64,000 bases of DNA from Sporosarcina sp. P33 (GTDB lineage: Bacteria > Bacillota > Bacilli > Bacillales_A > Planococcaceae): NCBI RefSeq assembly GCF_002077155.1, contig NZ_CP015027.1, positions 928,501 to 992,500 on the forward strand, given 5' to 3'. The position numbers and the translations under genes are program-made. The notes under the pieces were generated by a model that saw only the letters and a program-made list of their open reading frames with translations, was not told the DNA's origin and ran no database searches. Below are positions 14,491-26,104 of this stretch, one piece after another. Each line of letters starts with the position of its first letter. Positions within the stretch are counted from its first letter, which is position 1.

Positions 14491-15561
14491 ATGGCAGTAA
14501 AAAAGGATGACAGCTCGAAAAAATGGTTCTTCTACGGAATGCACCCTAACGGCAAACAATATAAGCGCAGAGGATTCCGGACAAAAAAAGAAGCTCAAAC
14601 CGCAGAATTGAAATACTTGGATGAGTATGAGAATACTGAGCCGGGTGATGATATAACGTTTGAAGTTTTAGCGGAGGAATACTTACAGTGGTATGAAAAG
14701 CGAAGAAAAGCATCCTCGTACATTAAGATCAGCAGCATCATTAATACGCATCTGATTCCGCATTTTGGAGATGTGGATATTAAATCTATCCGGCCGCGCG
14801 ATGTTACGAAATATCAGGACACCATCATAGGAAACTTTAAACCATCCCATGTAAAGAAGATCCATACAACATTGGCTGCCGTACTAAAACATGCAGTAAA
14901 ACAGGAATACTTAAAGACCAACGCCGCGACCATAGCGGGCAATGTAGAATTGGAAGAGGACAAGCATATCAACTACTGGACACTTGATGAGTTTAAACAG
15001 TTTATATCCGTTGTTAACGACCCACTTTATCATGCTTTATTTATGACTTTGTATTATTCGGGGATGAGGAAAGGGGAGTTGCTTGCACTTACTTGGGGAG
15101 ATATAGATTTTGAAAACAATTCAATCCTGGTCAATAAAACCGAATACAACCGAAAGGTTACATCCACAAAAACAAAAGCATCCAATCGAACGATCGTGAT
15201 GCCCGGTCACGTTATGCGGTTGTTATCCGGTTTGAAATCAAAGAATGACAAGATGACCTATGTAGTGTTCGGGGAGTTTCATGATAGTTTGTCGACTTCC
15301 ACACTGGACAGAAGATATGACCGTTATATAGAGGAATCAGGAGTGAAGCGCATTCGCATACACGACTTCCGGCATTCGCACGCCAGTTATCTGATTAACA
15401 AGGGGATTATTATATCTGTGGTAGCTGCCCGCCTGGGTCACAGCGATCCTGCAACTACTTTAAACGTGTACTCTCACCTATATCCGACAACAGAAAAAGA
15501 AGCCGTACTCACAATGGAGGACGACTTCAAGCCTGTGCAGATATTGAAATTCAAATCTTGA
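14491..15561 (+). CDS. int: Prophage integrase (tyrosine recombinase)
   Basis: A 356-residue site-specific recombinase. Residues 1-50 are the AP2-like arm-binding domain (KKWFFYGMHPNGKQYKRRGF), 55-155 the SAM-like core-binding domain, and 165-340 the catalytic domain with R193, K229, H291, R294, H317 and nucleophile Y327 (HDFRHSHASY and LGHSDPATTLNVYSH). All six catalytic positions are present, so it looks active. ATG is preceded by TTGAGGAGGTATTCTG. Lying 52 bases from the ssrA 3' end, it probably integrates the phage there. Confidence 0.96.
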   Translation: MAVKKDDSSKKWFFYGMHPNGKQYKRRGFRTKKEAQTAELKYLDEYENTEPGDDITFEVLAEEYLQWYEKRRKASSYIKISSIINTHLIPHFGDVDIKSIRPRDVTKYQDTIIGNFKPSHVKKIHTTLAAVLKHAVKQEYLKTNAATIAGNVELEEDKHINYWTLDEFKQFISVVNDPLYHALFMTLYYSGMRKGELLALTWGDIDFENNSILVNKTEYNRKVTSTKTKASNRTIVMPGHVMRLLSGLKSKNDKMTYVVFGEFHDSLSTSTLDRRYDRYIEESGVKRIRIHDFRHSHASYLINKGIIISVVAARLGHSDPATTLNVYSHLYPTTEKEAVLTMEDDFKPVQILKFKS

Positions 15562-15589
15562 TTATGCCAATATTATGCCAGCACCTCTG

Positions 15590-15640
15590 TAAACACCGTT
15601 AAATCAACGGTTATGGAGACGGTGGGAGTCGAACCCACGT
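15590..15640. other. Probable attachment site at the ssrA 3' end
   Basis: The integrase stop is followed by a short inverted repeat (ACCGTT/AACGGT, 15596-15613) and then by the T-arm and acceptor end of ssrA. Integration that restores the ssrA 3' end is the usual arrangement, with the core inside the last 20-30 bases. The partner copy lies outside the window, so the core boundaries cannot be set. Confidence 0.6.
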
Positions 15641-15971
15641 CCAAAGGCTCTGCTACTTCAGCGTCTACGCGTGTAGATCGATTATTTAGGTTTCGCGCAA
15701 GCATTCTGCCATCAATCAGGGCGTCCTGTGCGCTATTCCGGGAATCTCTTATGACATCCTCAGAATGCAGATGTCATCGTAGCTCACTATAAGTGAACCT
15801 TACGCCTCCACATGAGCGATGGAAACGGAAGGTAGATTCAACAGCTTACGCTGCGAATGCTAGGTTGTTGTTTGTTTTGCCAGTTATTATTAACTGTCGT
15901 TTCTGACGGAGACGATCCCTCCGACGCGCAGCTCAAGCCCAGACCACCCCTGTCGAATCCGTAACGTCCCC
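15614..15971 (-). ncRNA. ssrA: tmRNA
   Basis: A 358-base tmRNA rescuing stalled ribosomes with SmpB. The 5' end GGGGACG pairs with CGTCTCC before an encoded CCA, forming the acceptor stem. The T-arm GGTTCGACTCCC is intact. Reading from the resume codon GGC, the tag frame gives GKTNNNLAFAA then TAA, so with the charged alanine the degradation tag is A-GKTNNNLAFAA, ending in the LAA-like hydrophobic tail recognised by ClpXP. The 3' end abuts prophage DNA, so the functional gene carries a phage-supplied or restored terminus. Confidence 0.97.
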
Positions 15972-16036
15972 GAAGGAAAGTTCGGAACCCGGGCCCGTTT
16001 CACTTAGAACGGCGGGTCGTACTTGAAACTAACTAT

Positions 16037-16065
16037 AGTATATAATAAATCGGTGCAAATATCAA
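16037..16065 (-). promoter_or_regulatory. ssrA promoter
   Basis: TTGATA (16060-16065) and TATACT (16037-16042) are 17 bases apart on the minus strand. The -35 overlaps the smpB stop codon. About 60 bases separate the likely start from the mature tmRNA 5' end, a leader rich in G/C pairing (CCCGCCGTT/AACGGG) that RNase P must remove. Confidence 0.7.
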
Positions 16066-16529
16066 TCTTGCTGTCTGGCTTTGAATGCCCGCTGCATATC
16101 GCGCTTGTGCTCTTTTTCTTTCAGGTCCTGGCGCTTATCATAGAGCTTCTTCCCTTTACCTACACCAATCAATACTTTGGCGAAGCCGTTCTTTATATAC
16201 ATCTTCAGCGGTACGATCGAATACCCTTGTTCTTTCATCGTCCCAACGAGTGACTTGATCTGCTTTTTGTGCAGCAGCAGTTTCCGCACGCGGACGGGAT
16301 CATGGTTGTGGATGTTTCCCTGCTCATACGGACTGATGTGCATATTGGAAATCCATGCTTCGTTATTACGGATTAAAACAAACGCATCACGCAGCTGGAC
16401 TTTGCCTTTGCGGATGGATTTGATTTCTGTACCTTTTAGCACGATTCCTGCTTCAATCGTTTCTTCAATTGCGTAATCATGATTCGCCTTTTTATTAATT
16501 GCGAGTACTTTACCGGTTCCTTTGGCCAT
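16062..16529 (-). CDS. smpB: SsrA-binding protein SmpB
   Basis: A 155-residue OB-fold partner of tmRNA that positions it on ribosomes stalled without a stop codon. Landmarks are [30 protein letters not shown] in the core and the basic C-terminal tail ([19 protein letters not shown]) that enters the empty mRNA channel. ATG at 16529 follows GGGAGGAAGTTGC; an upstream ATG in frame lies in the rnr 3' region without a site. It sits between rnr and ssrA, as in Bacillus. Confidence 0.97.
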   Translation of the reverse strand: MAKGTGKVLAINKKANHDYAIEETIEAGIVLKGTEIKSIRKGKVQLRDAFVLIRNNEAWISNMHISPYEQGNIHNHDPVRVRKLLLHKKQIKSLVGTMKEQGYSIVPLKMYIKNGFAKVLIGVGKGKKLYDKRQDLKEKEHKRDMQRAFKARQQD

Positions 16530-16574
16530 GCAACTTCCTCCCCCAACAGAAGACTGGAGCAATGATCTCCAGCC

Positions 16575-18932
16575 TTATTTTTTCTTTGGACGTTTTTTAG
16601 ATTTCTTTGGCATACCTTCATAAAACTTTTTCTTTGGTTTTTCATACTTTTTATTGCGCTTGTCACTGGAACCCTTCGCTCCGCCGCCAGCACTCGGCTT
16701 TCCGCCCTGGCCTCTGCTCTGGCTTCTTCCTTTGCCTGATGCACCGGACTGAATGACTTTTGGTGATGCTTTGCGGGAGCCTCTGAAGTTCTCTTTCATG
16801 CCGACGATTTCAAAGTCTACTGCCTGCTCTTCCGGCTTCACCGAAATAACACGCACTTTCACTTCGTCTCCAATACGGAATTGTTTCGCTGTGCGTTCGC
16901 CGATCATCATCATTTGACGATCGTCGAAACGATAATAGTCGTCGTTCATGTTCTGGACATGCACAAGTCCTTCTATCGTATTCTCCAGCTCTACAAACAT
17001 ACCAAAGTTCGTGACCGATGAAACGACACCTTCAAACTCTTCCCCCACTTTATCCACCATAAACTGTGCTTTCTTCAATGCATTCGTATCACGTTCTGCA
17101 TCGACTGCACGGCGTTCGCGGTCAGACGTGTGCTGCGCAATTTCAGGCAGGCGGGCTGTCCAGTGTCCAATTGTAGATGAGGACAAGTCTTTTTCAAATA
17201 AATACGTGCGGATTAAACGATGCACGATCAAGTCCGGATATCTTCTGATCGGTGCCGTGAAATGTGTATAGAATTCCGTCGACAAACCGAAGTGTCCGAG
17301 ACTTTCCTGATAATATTTCGCCTGCTGCATAGAACGCAATAACATCGTGGAGATGACAGATTCTTCCGGCAGCCCTTCAATCGATTCTACGATTTCCTGC
17401 AATGCGCGCGGATGTACTTGGTTGCCTGATCCTTTGACAACGATCCCGAAATTCGTCAGGAACTCAAAGAAGCGCTGCAGTTTCTCTTCTTTTGGATCTT
17501 CGTGAATTCGGTACAGGAACGGAACTTGCAGCCAGTGGAAGTGCTCTGCCACAGTTTCATTGGCAATCAGCATGAACTCCTCGATTAGGCGTTCTGACAC
17601 GGTGCGTTCCACAATGACCACATCTGTCGGCCATCCTTTTTCATCCACCAAAATTTTCGATTCTTTGAAATCGAAATCGATTGCGCCGCGATCTTGACGC
17701 TTCTGACGGAGTATAGCTGCCAGTTTCGCCATATCGTTCAGCATTGGAACGATTTCTTTATACTTCTCGGATAACTCTTCATCTTTATTGTCGATGATTT
17801 CATATACGTCTGTGTATGTCATCCGATAATTCGAGTTGATGACACTCGGATAAATTTCATGTTCGACCACTTTTCCGTTATGGTCAACTTTCATCTCACA
17901 TGTCAGTGTTAAACGGTCTTCTCCCGGATTCAATGAACAGATTCCGTTAGAGAGACGGTGCGGCAGCATAGGTATCACGCGGTCCGTTAAGTAAACGCTT
18001 GTGCCGCGGTCTGCTGCTTCTGCGTCCATCGGAGAGTTCTCCGTCACATAGTAGCTGACGTCTGAAATATGAACAAACAGGCGATACGATCCGTTTTCTT
18101 CTGTGAATACTGAAATCGCATCATCCAAGTCTTTCGCGTCGGCTCCGTCAATCGTCATCGTCAAGTCATTGCGCAAATCTCTGCGGCCTGCGAAATCGTC
18201 TTCCTGGACTGTTGTCGGCACACTTTTTGCGTGTTCCATCACTTCTGCAGGGAATTCAACTTCAATGCCATGCTTATGAATAATTGACAAGATGTCCACG
18301 CCCGGATCATTTTTGTGGCCGAGTATTTGTGTCACGATGCCTGTTGCGGACTTTTCGTCGTTTGGCCAGTTGGTAATTTCAACGATCACTTTCTGACCGT
18401 CTACGGCTTCCAGTGAATGGCCTTTTTCGATATAAATATCCATCGGCAGTTTTTTATCATCCGGCAAAACAAATCCAAAACCGTCATGTGCCTGGTAGGT
18501 TCCGACTACTTTCGATGTTTTGCGTTCGACAATTTTTGTGATAGCACCTTCGCGGCGGTCACCGAATGAACTGCCCGATACACGGACAAATACGATATCG
18601 CCGTTCATGGCACCATTAATATCGTGCGGCGGGATAAATACATCGTCACCTTCCACGTCTTCCGGCACGACAAAGCCGAAACCTTTTGCGTGCCCGATGA
18701 ATTTACCGCGAAGCAAATTCATTTGTTCAGGGCTGCCGTAGCGATTATTGCGTGAGCGAACGACTTTTCCGTTCTGTTCAAGCTGTACGAGCGTTTTAAC
18801 CAATTCTTTAAATTCTGCCGCCTGTTCCAGACCGAGTTCTTCTTGAATCTCGTGGACAGTGGACGGCTTATAGGATTCTTCTTTTAGTAAAGAAAAAATC
18901 CGTTCTTGTAATTCATTTTCTTTTGAATCCAA
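16575..18932 (-). CDS. rnr: Ribonuclease R
   Basis: A 785-residue processive 3'-5' exoribonuclease that degrades structured RNA and defective messages, including those released by tmRNA. Order: N-terminal helix-turn-helix, two cold-shock domains ([18 protein letters not shown] near 85), the RNB catalytic domain with acidic residues in [13 protein letters not shown] near 270, an S1 domain ([22 protein letters not shown]) and a long lysine-rich tail. The TTG start follows GGAGGAGATGATTGT. It precedes smpB and ssrA, the conserved trans-translation block. Confidence 0.97.
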   Translation of the reverse strand: MDSKENELQERIFSLLKEESYKPSTVHEIQEELGLEQAAEFKELVKTLVQLEQNGKVVRSRNNRYGSPEQMNLLRGKFIGHAKGFGFVVPEDVEGDDVFIPPHDINGAMNGDIVFVRVSGSSFGDRREGAITKIVERKTSKVVGTYQAHDGFGFVLPDDKKLPMDIYIEKGHSLEAVDGQKVIVEITNWPNDEKSATGIVTQILGHKNDPGVDILSIIHKHGIEVEFPAEVMEHAKSVPTTVQEDDFAGRRDLRNDLTMTIDGADAKDLDDAISVFTEENGSYRLFVHISDVSYYVTENSPMDAEAADRGTSVYLTDRVIPMLPHRLSNGICSLNPGEDRLTLTCEMKVDHNGKVVEHEIYPSVINSNYRMTYTDVYEIIDNKDEELSEKYKEIVPMLNDMAKLAAILRQKRQDRGAIDFDFKESKILVDEKGWPTDVVIVERTVSERLIEEFMLIANETVAEHFHWLQVPFLYRIHEDPKEEKLQRFFEFLTNFGIVVKGSGNQVHPRALQEIVESIEGLPEESVISTMLLRSMQQAKYYQESLGHFGLSTEFYTHFTAPIRRYPDLIVHRLIRTYLFEKDLSSSTIGHWTARLPEIAQHTSDRERRAVDAERDTNALKKAQFMVDKVGEEFEGVVSSVTNFGMFVELENTIEGLVHVQNMNDDYYRFDDRQMMMIGERTAKQFRIGDEVKVRVISVKPEEQAVDFEIVGMKENFRGSRKASPKVIQSGASGKGRSQSRGQGGKPSAGGGAKGSSDKRNKKYEKPKKKFYEGMPKKSKKRPKKK

Positions 18933-18980
18933 ACAATCATCTCCTCCTATTCTTCCTGTCAGTTATATCTTCCCCTGTTT

Positions 18981-19727
18981 TCACTCCTGCCAATCAAGGG
19001 ATTCTAAGAATTTCAGCACATTTTCGTGAAGCTGTGCTTTTTCCGGGCCGAGTGTAATCACATGTCCGGATTCTTCATACCACTGCAGTTCTTTGTACGT
19101 TGATTCCGCTTCATCATAAATGATTTGGGCAGACTGCGGATCGATTACTTCATCATGCCGTGATTGAACGACCAGCAGCGGTGTATAAATATGGCTGACT
19201 TCTTGCCGCACGCTCTGGACCATCGACTGCAGTCCGTCGAGCCCCGGCATGGATTTCGTTTTCAAATCGTTCATTTCTTCTGTAATCTGTTCTTTTGGCA
19301 TGCCGGCGAACTTTTTGTAGTCGCGCGCATATTTCAACACACCCTGCCACATAAGATCCGTCGTTTTCATCGTCATCGGAGCACACATCGTTACGATGCC
19401 TGTAAGCGGAAATTCCGATGCCAGCTTCAATGAAAATACCCCGCCGAGTGACAATCCGGCAACTGCGATCTCTTCATATCCTGCCTCTTTTAACTTATTA
19501 TATGCACTCAAAACATCTTCCCACCACTGCTCCGGGTTCGTTTTGATCAGCTCTTCCGGCGGCACACCGTGACCTCGGTAATGCGGTGCCAATGACGTGT
19601 AATTATGTTTTTCAAGGAAGCGGCCAAGCATCCGCACGTCTGCAGATGTTCCTGTGAAGCCATGCAATAATAATACCGCACGTTTTCCATGTTCAAAGAA
19701 AAATGGCTTCGGCTGGGCAATTCGCAT
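18981..19727 (-). CDS. est: Carboxylesterase (Est30/YvaK type)
   Basis: A 248-residue alpha/beta hydrolase acting on short-chain esters. The oxyanion/entry motif [13 protein letters not shown] is near residue 20, the nucleophile elbow GLSLGG near 92-97 (Ser94), and the acid and histidine lie in SRHDEVIDP and ESGHVITLG near 190 and 223. It matches the thermostable Est30 carboxylesterases of Bacillales. Its position between secG and rnr is conserved with B. subtilis yvaK. ATG follows AAGGAACGAAAAAC. Confidence 0.93.
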   Translation of the reverse strand: MRIAQPKPFFFEHGKRAVLLLHGFTGTSADVRMLGRFLEKHNYTSLAPHYRGHGVPPEELIKTNPEQWWEDVLSAYNKLKEAGYEEIAVAGLSLGGVFSLKLASEFPLTGIVTMCAPMTMKTTDLMWQGVLKYARDYKKFAGMPKEQITEEMNDLKTKSMPGLDGLQSMVQSVRQEVSHIYTPLLVVQSRHDEVIDPQSAQIIYDEAESTYKELQWYEESGHVITLGPEKAQLHENVLKFLESLDWQE

Positions 19728-19748
19728 GTTTTTCGTTCCTTTCTACGA

Positions 19749-19782
19749 AAAGCGCCTGACCGTTCAAACTTGGTCAGGCGCT
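19749..19782 (-). terminator. Terminator between secG and est
   Basis: Arms AAGCGCCTGACC and GGTCAGGCGCTT flank a ten-base loop, followed on the minus strand by TTTTC. It lies seven bases past secG and gives est-rnr-smpB its own transcript. Confidence 0.85.
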
Positions 19783-19788
19783 TGCATT

Positions 19789-20016
19789 TTATATTTTCAT
19801 AATCGCAATGGTTAAGACAAAGAATAAAACAGATAAGACGATTGTCGTTCGTTGAAGAACGAGGTCTAATCCGCGTGCTTTTTGTTTTCCGAAAAGTTGT
19901 TCTGCCCCTCCGGAGATGGCTCCTGACAGTCCCGCACTCTTACCGGATTGCAATAATACAACTACAATTAATGCTATAGCTACGACTACAAGCGATGCTG
20001 TTAAAACGGCATGCAT
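19789..20016 (-). CDS. secG: Preprotein translocase subunit SecG
   Basis: A 75-residue membrane subunit of the SecYEG channel that aids SecA-driven export. Two transmembrane helices lie at about residues 2-21 and 51-71, joined by the conserved glycine-rich loop [20 protein letters not shown]. The start at M(HAVLTAS) is chosen because GGAGGTGG precedes it; the frame extends eight codons further. It lies downstream of eno and upstream of est, as in B. subtilis. Confidence 0.95.
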   Translation of the reverse strand: MHAVLTASLVVVAIALIVVVLLQSGKSAGLSGAISGGAEQLFGKQKARGLDLVLQRTTIVLSVLFFVLTIAIMKI

Positions 20017-20125
20017 GTTTTTCCACCTCCAAAATAGCAAGTTACAACATTTCTATTCTAACAAAGCTGATGCCCCGGCACAACCTTTTGTTACAAATTA
20101 TGCCGATTCACCAGCTATTGTACGA

Positions 20126-21433
<1,308 letters not shown>

Positions 21434-22960
21434 TTAGAATAATGGTTTGCCGGTCATTTCAACCGGTTGTGGTATTCCTAACATTTTCAACATCGTAGGT
21501 GCAAGGTCCGCGAGTATGCCGTCTGTGCGCATTACTGCGTCAGGAACCGTAACGATGACAGGCACAGGATTTGTCGTGTGGGCTGTCATTGGCTGTCCGC
21601 CGATGGTGACGACTTCGTCCGCGTTGCCGTGATCCGCCGTAATAATAGCTGATCCGCCTTTCGCAGACAGTGCATCGATGATTCGGCCGAGACACTCATC
21701 GACCGTTTCTATCGCTTTGACTGTCGGTTCGAGCATTCCGCTGTGACCGACCATGTCCGGGTTCGCGAAGTTCAGAATAATCGCATCCTGCCGTTCAGCT
21801 TCGATTTCCGCAACGAGTGCGTCCGTCACTTCATAGGCACTCATTTCAGGCTGCAGATCATACGTCGCAACTTTTGGCGAGTTGATGAGAATCCGGGTCT
21901 CCCCTTCGAACTTCTCTTCGCGCCCGCCGCTCATGAAGAATGTCACGTGCGGATACTTTTCTGTCTCCGCAATCCGCAGCTGGCGTTTGCCGTGGTCTTC
22001 GAGCACTTCGCCGATAGTCTTTGTCAAATTGACATTATGGAATACAATGTCACCAACTACTTCATCATTATAATGCGTAAAGCCTGCAAAATGTAAGTCC
22101 GTAAATTTTTTCACGCCTGTATCAAAGCCGTCGAAGCTTGGTTGTGTCAAAGCGCGTGACAATTGAATCGCACGGTCCGGACGGAAATTGAAGAAGATTA
22201 CTGCATCTCCGTTTTCAATCGCAGCGACCGGCTTGCCGTCCTGCTGTATGACAAAGGGCTCGACAAACTCATCATGTATTTCTTCGGCATAAGAAGCTCT
22301 GACTCCTTCTTCTGCTGATGCACAATGCGGGCCGATTCCGTACACCATGGCGTCATACGTCTTTTGCACACGTTCCCAGCGCTTATCGCGGTCCATCGCA
22401 AAGTATCTTCCGGAAACCGTGGCGATTTGGCCGACGCCAATTTCCTTCATTACATCTTCCGTACGTTTAATATACGGAATAGCAGTTGTCGGACCGACGT
22501 CGCGGCCGTCGAGGAAGGCATGCAAATAGACACGTTCCACACCATGTTCCTTCGCCATTTTCAATAAAGCGAATAAATGTTCATAGTGGCTGTGTACGCC
22601 GCCGTCAGACAGCAGCCCCATCACGTGAAGGACAGATTTCTTTGTCTTGACATGTTCCATCGTCTCAAGCAGCGCAGCATTTTCAAAAAACTCGCCGTCA
22701 CGAATCGATTTATCAATTCGTGTCAGGCTTTGATAGACGATGCGGCCTGCCCCAATATTCAAGTGGCCAACTTCAGAGTTCCCCATTTGTCCTTCAGGTA
22801 ACCCTACCGCTTCCCCGCAAGCTGTTAATGTTGCATGAGGATAGTTTTCCCAGAGCAAATCAAAGTTAGGAATCTTAGCATGCGCCACCGCGTTGCCATA
22901 CGTTTCATCCCGCAGGCCGAAGCCGTCGAGAATAATGAGCGCAACTGGTTTATTCGACAT
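21434..22960 (-). CDS. gpmI: Cofactor-independent phosphoglycerate mutase
   Basis: A 508-residue manganese enzyme that interconverts 3- and 2-phosphoglycerate through a phosphoserine. The serine lies in [15 protein letters not shown] near residue 62; metal ligands appear in ILDGFG at the N-terminus and in ADHGNAD near 443-447 with the later AHTTN. In Bacillus this type is pH-sensitive and shuts down in the acidifying forespore. ATG at 22960 overlaps tpiA by 11 bases, so translation is coupled. Confidence 0.98.
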   Translation of the reverse strand: MSNKPVALIILDGFGLRDETYGNAVAHAKIPNFDLLWENYPHATLTACGEAVGLPEGQMGNSEVGHLNIGAGRIVYQSLTRIDKSIRDGEFFENAALLETMEHVKTKKSVLHVMGLLSDGGVHSHYEHLFALLKMAKEHGVERVYLHAFLDGRDVGPTTAIPYIKRTEDVMKEIGVGQIATVSGRYFAMDRDKRWERVQKTYDAMVYGIGPHCASAEEGVRASYAEEIHDEFVEPFVIQQDGKPVAAIENGDAVIFFNFRPDRAIQLSRALTQPSFDGFDTGVKKFTDLHFAGFTHYNDEVVGDIVFHNVNLTKTIGEVLEDHGKRQLRIAETEKYPHVTFFMSGGREEKFEGETRILINSPKVATYDLQPEMSAYEVTDALVAEIEAERQDAIILNFANPDMVGHSGMLEPTVKAIETVDECLGRIIDALSAKGGSAIITADHGNADEVVTIGGQPMTAHTTNPVPVIVTVPDAVMRTDGILADLAPTMLKMLGIPQPVEMTGKPLF

Positions 22961-23714
22961 GAGTTCCAGCCTCCACTAATTGAACAAATGCGTCCGGATC
23001 CAGGCTCGCTCCGCCGACTAATGCGCCGTCGATATTGTCTTTGGCAAGTAATTCTGCAATGTTTTCTGGCTTTACGCTGCCGCCGTACTGAATACGGATG
23101 GCATCTGCCGCTTCTGCCGAATACAGTGTTTCGATTTTATGGCGGATCGCCGAACATACTTCATTGGCATCATCGGCAGTTGCTGTCTTGCCTGTCCCGA
23201 TTGCCCAGATAGGCTCGTACGCGATGACTGCCTGCTTCGCGTGCTCAGCAGTGACACCCGAAAATGCTTTTTTCACTTGTGCGGACACGATAGAAACCGT
23301 CTCGTGTGCTTCACGCTGTTCTAATGTTTCACCGACACAAACAATCGGCACCAGGTTGTGATTAAATGCGGCCAGTACTTTCTTATTTACAGTATCGTCT
23401 GTTTCATTGAAATACTGACGGCGTTCAGAATGCCCGAGAATGACGTAGTCTACACCCAGGTTTTCCAGCATCGCCGGGCTGATTTCACCCGTAAACGCGC
23501 CTTCATCCGTATCATGCATTGTTTGAGCGCCTACTTTGATCCCAGTCGTTTCAAAGCGCTGCAGCAAGTCATTAATGTACAGCGCAGGCGGGCAGATGAC
23601 TGCCTCCACTCGATCTGACGCTGTGAGTTTTTCTTTTATGTGTTCTGCAAAATCCGCAGCTTCACCGGACAGTTTGAACATTTTCCAGTTGCCTGCAATT
23701 ATTCGTTTACGCAA
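22950..23714 (-). CDS. tpiA: Triosephosphate isomerase
   Basis: A 254-residue TIM barrel interconverting dihydroxyacetone phosphate and glyceraldehyde 3-phosphate. Catalytic landmarks are GNWKM with Lys near 11, ILGHSERR with His near 95, the catalytic Glu in [11 protein letters not shown] near 168, and the phosphate loop QYGGSV. The TTG start at 23714 has GGAGG eight bases upstream. It overlaps gpmI and follows pgk by 12 bases. Confidence 0.98.
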   Translation of the reverse strand: MRKRIIAGNWKMFKLSGEAADFAEHIKEKLTASDRVEAVICPPALYINDLLQRFETTGIKVGAQTMHDTDEGAFTGEISPAMLENLGVDYVILGHSERRQYFNETDDTVNKKVLAAFNHNLVPIVCVGETLEQREAHETVSIVSAQVKKAFSGVTAEHAKQAVIAYEPIWAIGTGKTATADDANEVCSAIRHKIETLYSAEAADAIRIQYGGSVKPENIAELLAKDNIDGALVGGASLDPDAFVQLVEAGTHVE

Positions 23715-23726
23715 AAGAATTCCTCC

Positions 23727-24914
23727 TCATTCTCTATCTTGTAATACGGCCACTCCCGGCAATTCTTTACCTTCCATGAATTCCAGTGAAGCGCCGCCGC
23801 CAGTGGATACGTGATCCATCTGGTCTCCCACTTCAAACTTTTCGACAGCCGCTGCAGAGTCTCCCCCGCCGATGACGGTATAGGCAGCTGTTTCTGCCAT
23901 TGCGTCTGCCACTGTCTTCGTACCGTTCGCGAAAGGTGCCATCTCGAACACACCCATCGGTCCGTTCCAAATAACAAACTTGGAATCCTTAATGACTTCC
24001 TTATAACGCGCTGCTGTTTCAGGCCCGATATCCAGACCCATCCAGCCTTCCGTAATGCCTTCTACTGAAACGGTTTTCGTTTCCGCATCAGCCGCAAACT
24101 TATTTGCAACGACTGCATCAGTAGGCAAGTACAGATTGACTGATTTTTTCTCAGCCTTTTCGATGAAAGACTTTGCAAGTTCCACTTTATCTTCTTCCAC
24201 TAGTGAATCGCCGGTTTGGTATCCTTGCGCGCGCGTAAATGTGTACGAAAGTCCGCCGCCGATCAGCAAATTGTCGACTTTGTCCAATAAATTATCGATG
24301 ACGCCAATTTTGTCTTTCACTTTCGCACCGCCGATAATTGCCGTGAAAGGACGTTCAGGATGAGATAATGCTTTCCCGAGGACATCCAGTTCTTTTTCTA
24401 ATAAGAAGCCAAGAACGCCCGGTATGTACTCAGCAATACCCGCAGTGGAAGCGTGTGCACGGTGCGCCGTTCCAAATGCATCATTGACGAAAACATCTGC
24501 GAATGAAGCATATTGCTTGGACAGTTCTGCATCATTTGTCTCTTCGCCCGGATTAAAGCGGACGTTTTCAAGCAAAATCACGTCGCCGTCTTTCATTGCC
24601 GCAATTGCCTGCTCCACTTCTTCGCCGATAGATGAATCCAGTTTTTTAACCGGCTTGCCAAGCAATTCGGACAATTTTTCGCCCGCGTTTGTCAAGCGCA
24701 TATCTTCTTTCACTTCACCTTTAGGACGACCCAAATGGCTGGCCAAAATGACTTTTGCCCCTTCTTTCGTCATATGTTCAATTGTCGGCAAAGCCGCTCT
24801 GATCCGCGTGTCGTCCGTTACCTGTCCATCTTCCATCGGCACGTTGAAATCCACACGGCAAAATACGCGCTGGCCGCTTAATTGAATATCTCTGATTGTC
24901 TTTTTCATACCCAT
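23727..24914 (-). CDS. pgk: Phosphoglycerate kinase
   Basis: A 395-residue two-domain kinase making ATP from 1,3-bisphosphoglycerate. Conserved parts are [10 protein letters not shown] near residue 18, SHLGRPKG near 58, [14 protein letters not shown] near 153, and the C-terminal GGGDSAAAV nucleotide loop. The start at M(GMKK) follows GGAGGAGGA; ten residues of extra open frame are not used. An intergenic terminator hairpin separates it from gapA, so it may be expressed at a lower level than gapA. Confidence 0.98.
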   Translation of the reverse strand: MGMKKTIRDIQLSGQRVFCRVDFNVPMEDGQVTDDTRIRAALPTIEHMTKEGAKVILASHLGRPKGEVKEDMRLTNAGEKLSELLGKPVKKLDSSIGEEVEQAIAAMKDGDVILLENVRFNPGEETNDAELSKQYASFADVFVNDAFGTAHRAHASTAGIAEYIPGVLGFLLEKELDVLGKALSHPERPFTAIIGGAKVKDKIGVIDNLLDKVDNLLIGGGLSYTFTRAQGYQTGDSLVEEDKVELAKSFIEKAEKKSVNLYLPTDAVVANKFAADAETKTVSVEGITEGWMGLDIGPETAARYKEVIKDSKFVIWNGPMGVFEMAPFANGTKTVADAMAETAAYTVIGGGDSAAAVEKFEVGDQMDHVSTGGGASLEFMEGKELPGVAVLQDRE

Positions 24915-24946
24915 TGAATTACGTCCTCCTCCAGTTAAATACAAAA

Positions 24947-24972
24947 AGAGGAACGGGTTTCTCCGTTCCTCT
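24947..24972 (-). terminator. Intra-operon terminator between gapA and pgk
   Basis: AGAGGAACGG and CCGTTCCTCT make a ten-pair stem with a six-base loop, followed on the minus strand by TTTTTGT. It lies 76 bases after gapA and 32 before pgk and would end or trim most cggR-gapA transcripts, leaving partial read-through into pgk. Confidence 0.85.
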
Positions 24973-25048
24973 CACCCACATTATTTCATTATAATCGGTT
25001 CGCATGGGAATGGCTACGATTTATAACACTTTCCATGGAATTCTCGTA

Positions 25049-26056
25049 TTATAGGCCTTGTTCGCTCATATAACGCGCTAAATCGATACAGCGGGCGGAG
25101 TATCCTGATTCATTGTCGTACCAGGAAATCACTTTCACCATATTGCCTTCCATAACCATTGTTGACAAACCGTCCACTGTGGAAGAGGCTGTGTTGCCAT
25201 TGTAGTCAATAGATACTAACGGCAATTCACTGAAGAACAGAAGATCTTTCAATTCGCCTTCTGAAGCTTTCTTCAGCGCGCCGTTTACATCTTCTACAGA
25301 TACTTCTTTATCCAATTCTGCTACGAAGTCAACAAGTGAAACGTTTGGTGTCGGTACACGCACAGCCATTCCGTCCAATTTGCCTTGTAGCTCAGGTATA
25401 ACTTTTGTTACCGCTGATGCCGCACCTGTAGATGTCGGAATCATCGACACGCCTGCAGCACGCGCACGTCTGTAGTCGGAGTGCGGAAGATCCAGAATGC
25501 GCTGATCATTTGTATACGAGTGAATCGTCGTCATCATACCGCGCTTCACGCCGAATGTATCATTTAGTACTTTCACGACTGGCGCCAGACAGTTTGTCGT
25601 ACATGAAGCATTCGATACGATGTGATCAGTCGCCGCATCGTACGTTCCTTCATTTACACCCATCACAAGCGTCGTCATTTCACCTTTCGCCGGAGCAGAC
25701 AGGATCACTTTCTTCGCGCCCGCATCGATGTGCTTCTGCAATGCATCTGTCGAACGGAAGACACCTGTACAATCGACTACGATATCTACACCGAGGTCTT
25801 TCCATGGTAAATCAGCAGGATCTTTTTCCGCGAATACGCTAATCTTTTTCCCATTAACAATGAGGGAAGATTCATCTGATTGAACCTCCGCGTCAAACAC
25901 ACCATGCACGGAATCATATTTCAATAAATGAGCAAGCATCGCTGCGTCCGTCAAATCATTGATTGCCACTACTTCCATATCCTCACTTGCAAATGCTTCA
26001 CGCAGCACCAATCGTCCAATTCGTCCAAATCCATTAATCGCCAGTTTTACTGTCAT
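25049..26056 (-). CDS. gapA: Glyceraldehyde-3-phosphate dehydrogenase (glycolytic, NAD)
   Basis: A 335-residue enzyme oxidising glyceraldehyde 3-phosphate with NAD. The dinucleotide site is NGFGRIGR near residue 8-15 and the active cysteine is C152 in SNASCTTNCLAP, with His in the later HSYTNDQ region. Placement straight after cggR marks the glycolytic rather than the gluconeogenic (gapB) enzyme. ATG at 26056 follows GGAGGCGATTCAG. Its transcript probably ends mainly at the terminator before pgk. Confidence 0.98.
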   Translation of the reverse strand: MTVKLAINGFGRIGRLVLREAFASEDMEVVAINDLTDAAMLAHLLKYDSVHGVFDAEVQSDESSLIVNGKKISVFAEKDPADLPWKDLGVDIVVDCTGVFRSTDALQKHIDAGAKKVILSAPAKGEMTTLVMGVNEGTYDAATDHIVSNASCTTNCLAPVVKVLNDTFGVKRGMMTTIHSYTNDQRILDLPHSDYRRARAAGVSMIPTSTGAASAVTKVIPELQGKLDGMAVRVPTPNVSLVDFVAELDKEVSVEDVNGALKKASEGELKDLLFFSELPLVSIDYNGNTASSTVDGLSTMVMEGNMVKVISWYDNESGYSARCIDLARYMSEQGL

Positions 26057-26104
26057 CTGAATCGCCTCCATTAAAGTGGTTATTATCTTTTTGCCTTTCG
26101 GGCA

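Larger units (their letters stand above)
1..15615. mobile_element. Prophage integrated at the 3' end of ssrA (right-hand part; left end outside window)
   Basis: The segment holds a lambdoid-type Firmicutes prophage. From the ssrA end it runs integrase, small HTH gene, cI repressor, divergent cro-like genes, antirepressor, replication genes, many short overlapping genes, late regulator, terminase subunits, gpW-like protein and portal. Everything left of the switch is on the minus strand, so the structural genes must continue past position 1. Integrase genes lie beside their attachment site, and the 3' end of ssrA is a classic site, so attR/attL is placed near 15,590-15,640. All reading frames seen are intact, so it could be inducible, but the morphogenesis genes cannot be judged from here. 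Confidence 0.93.
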
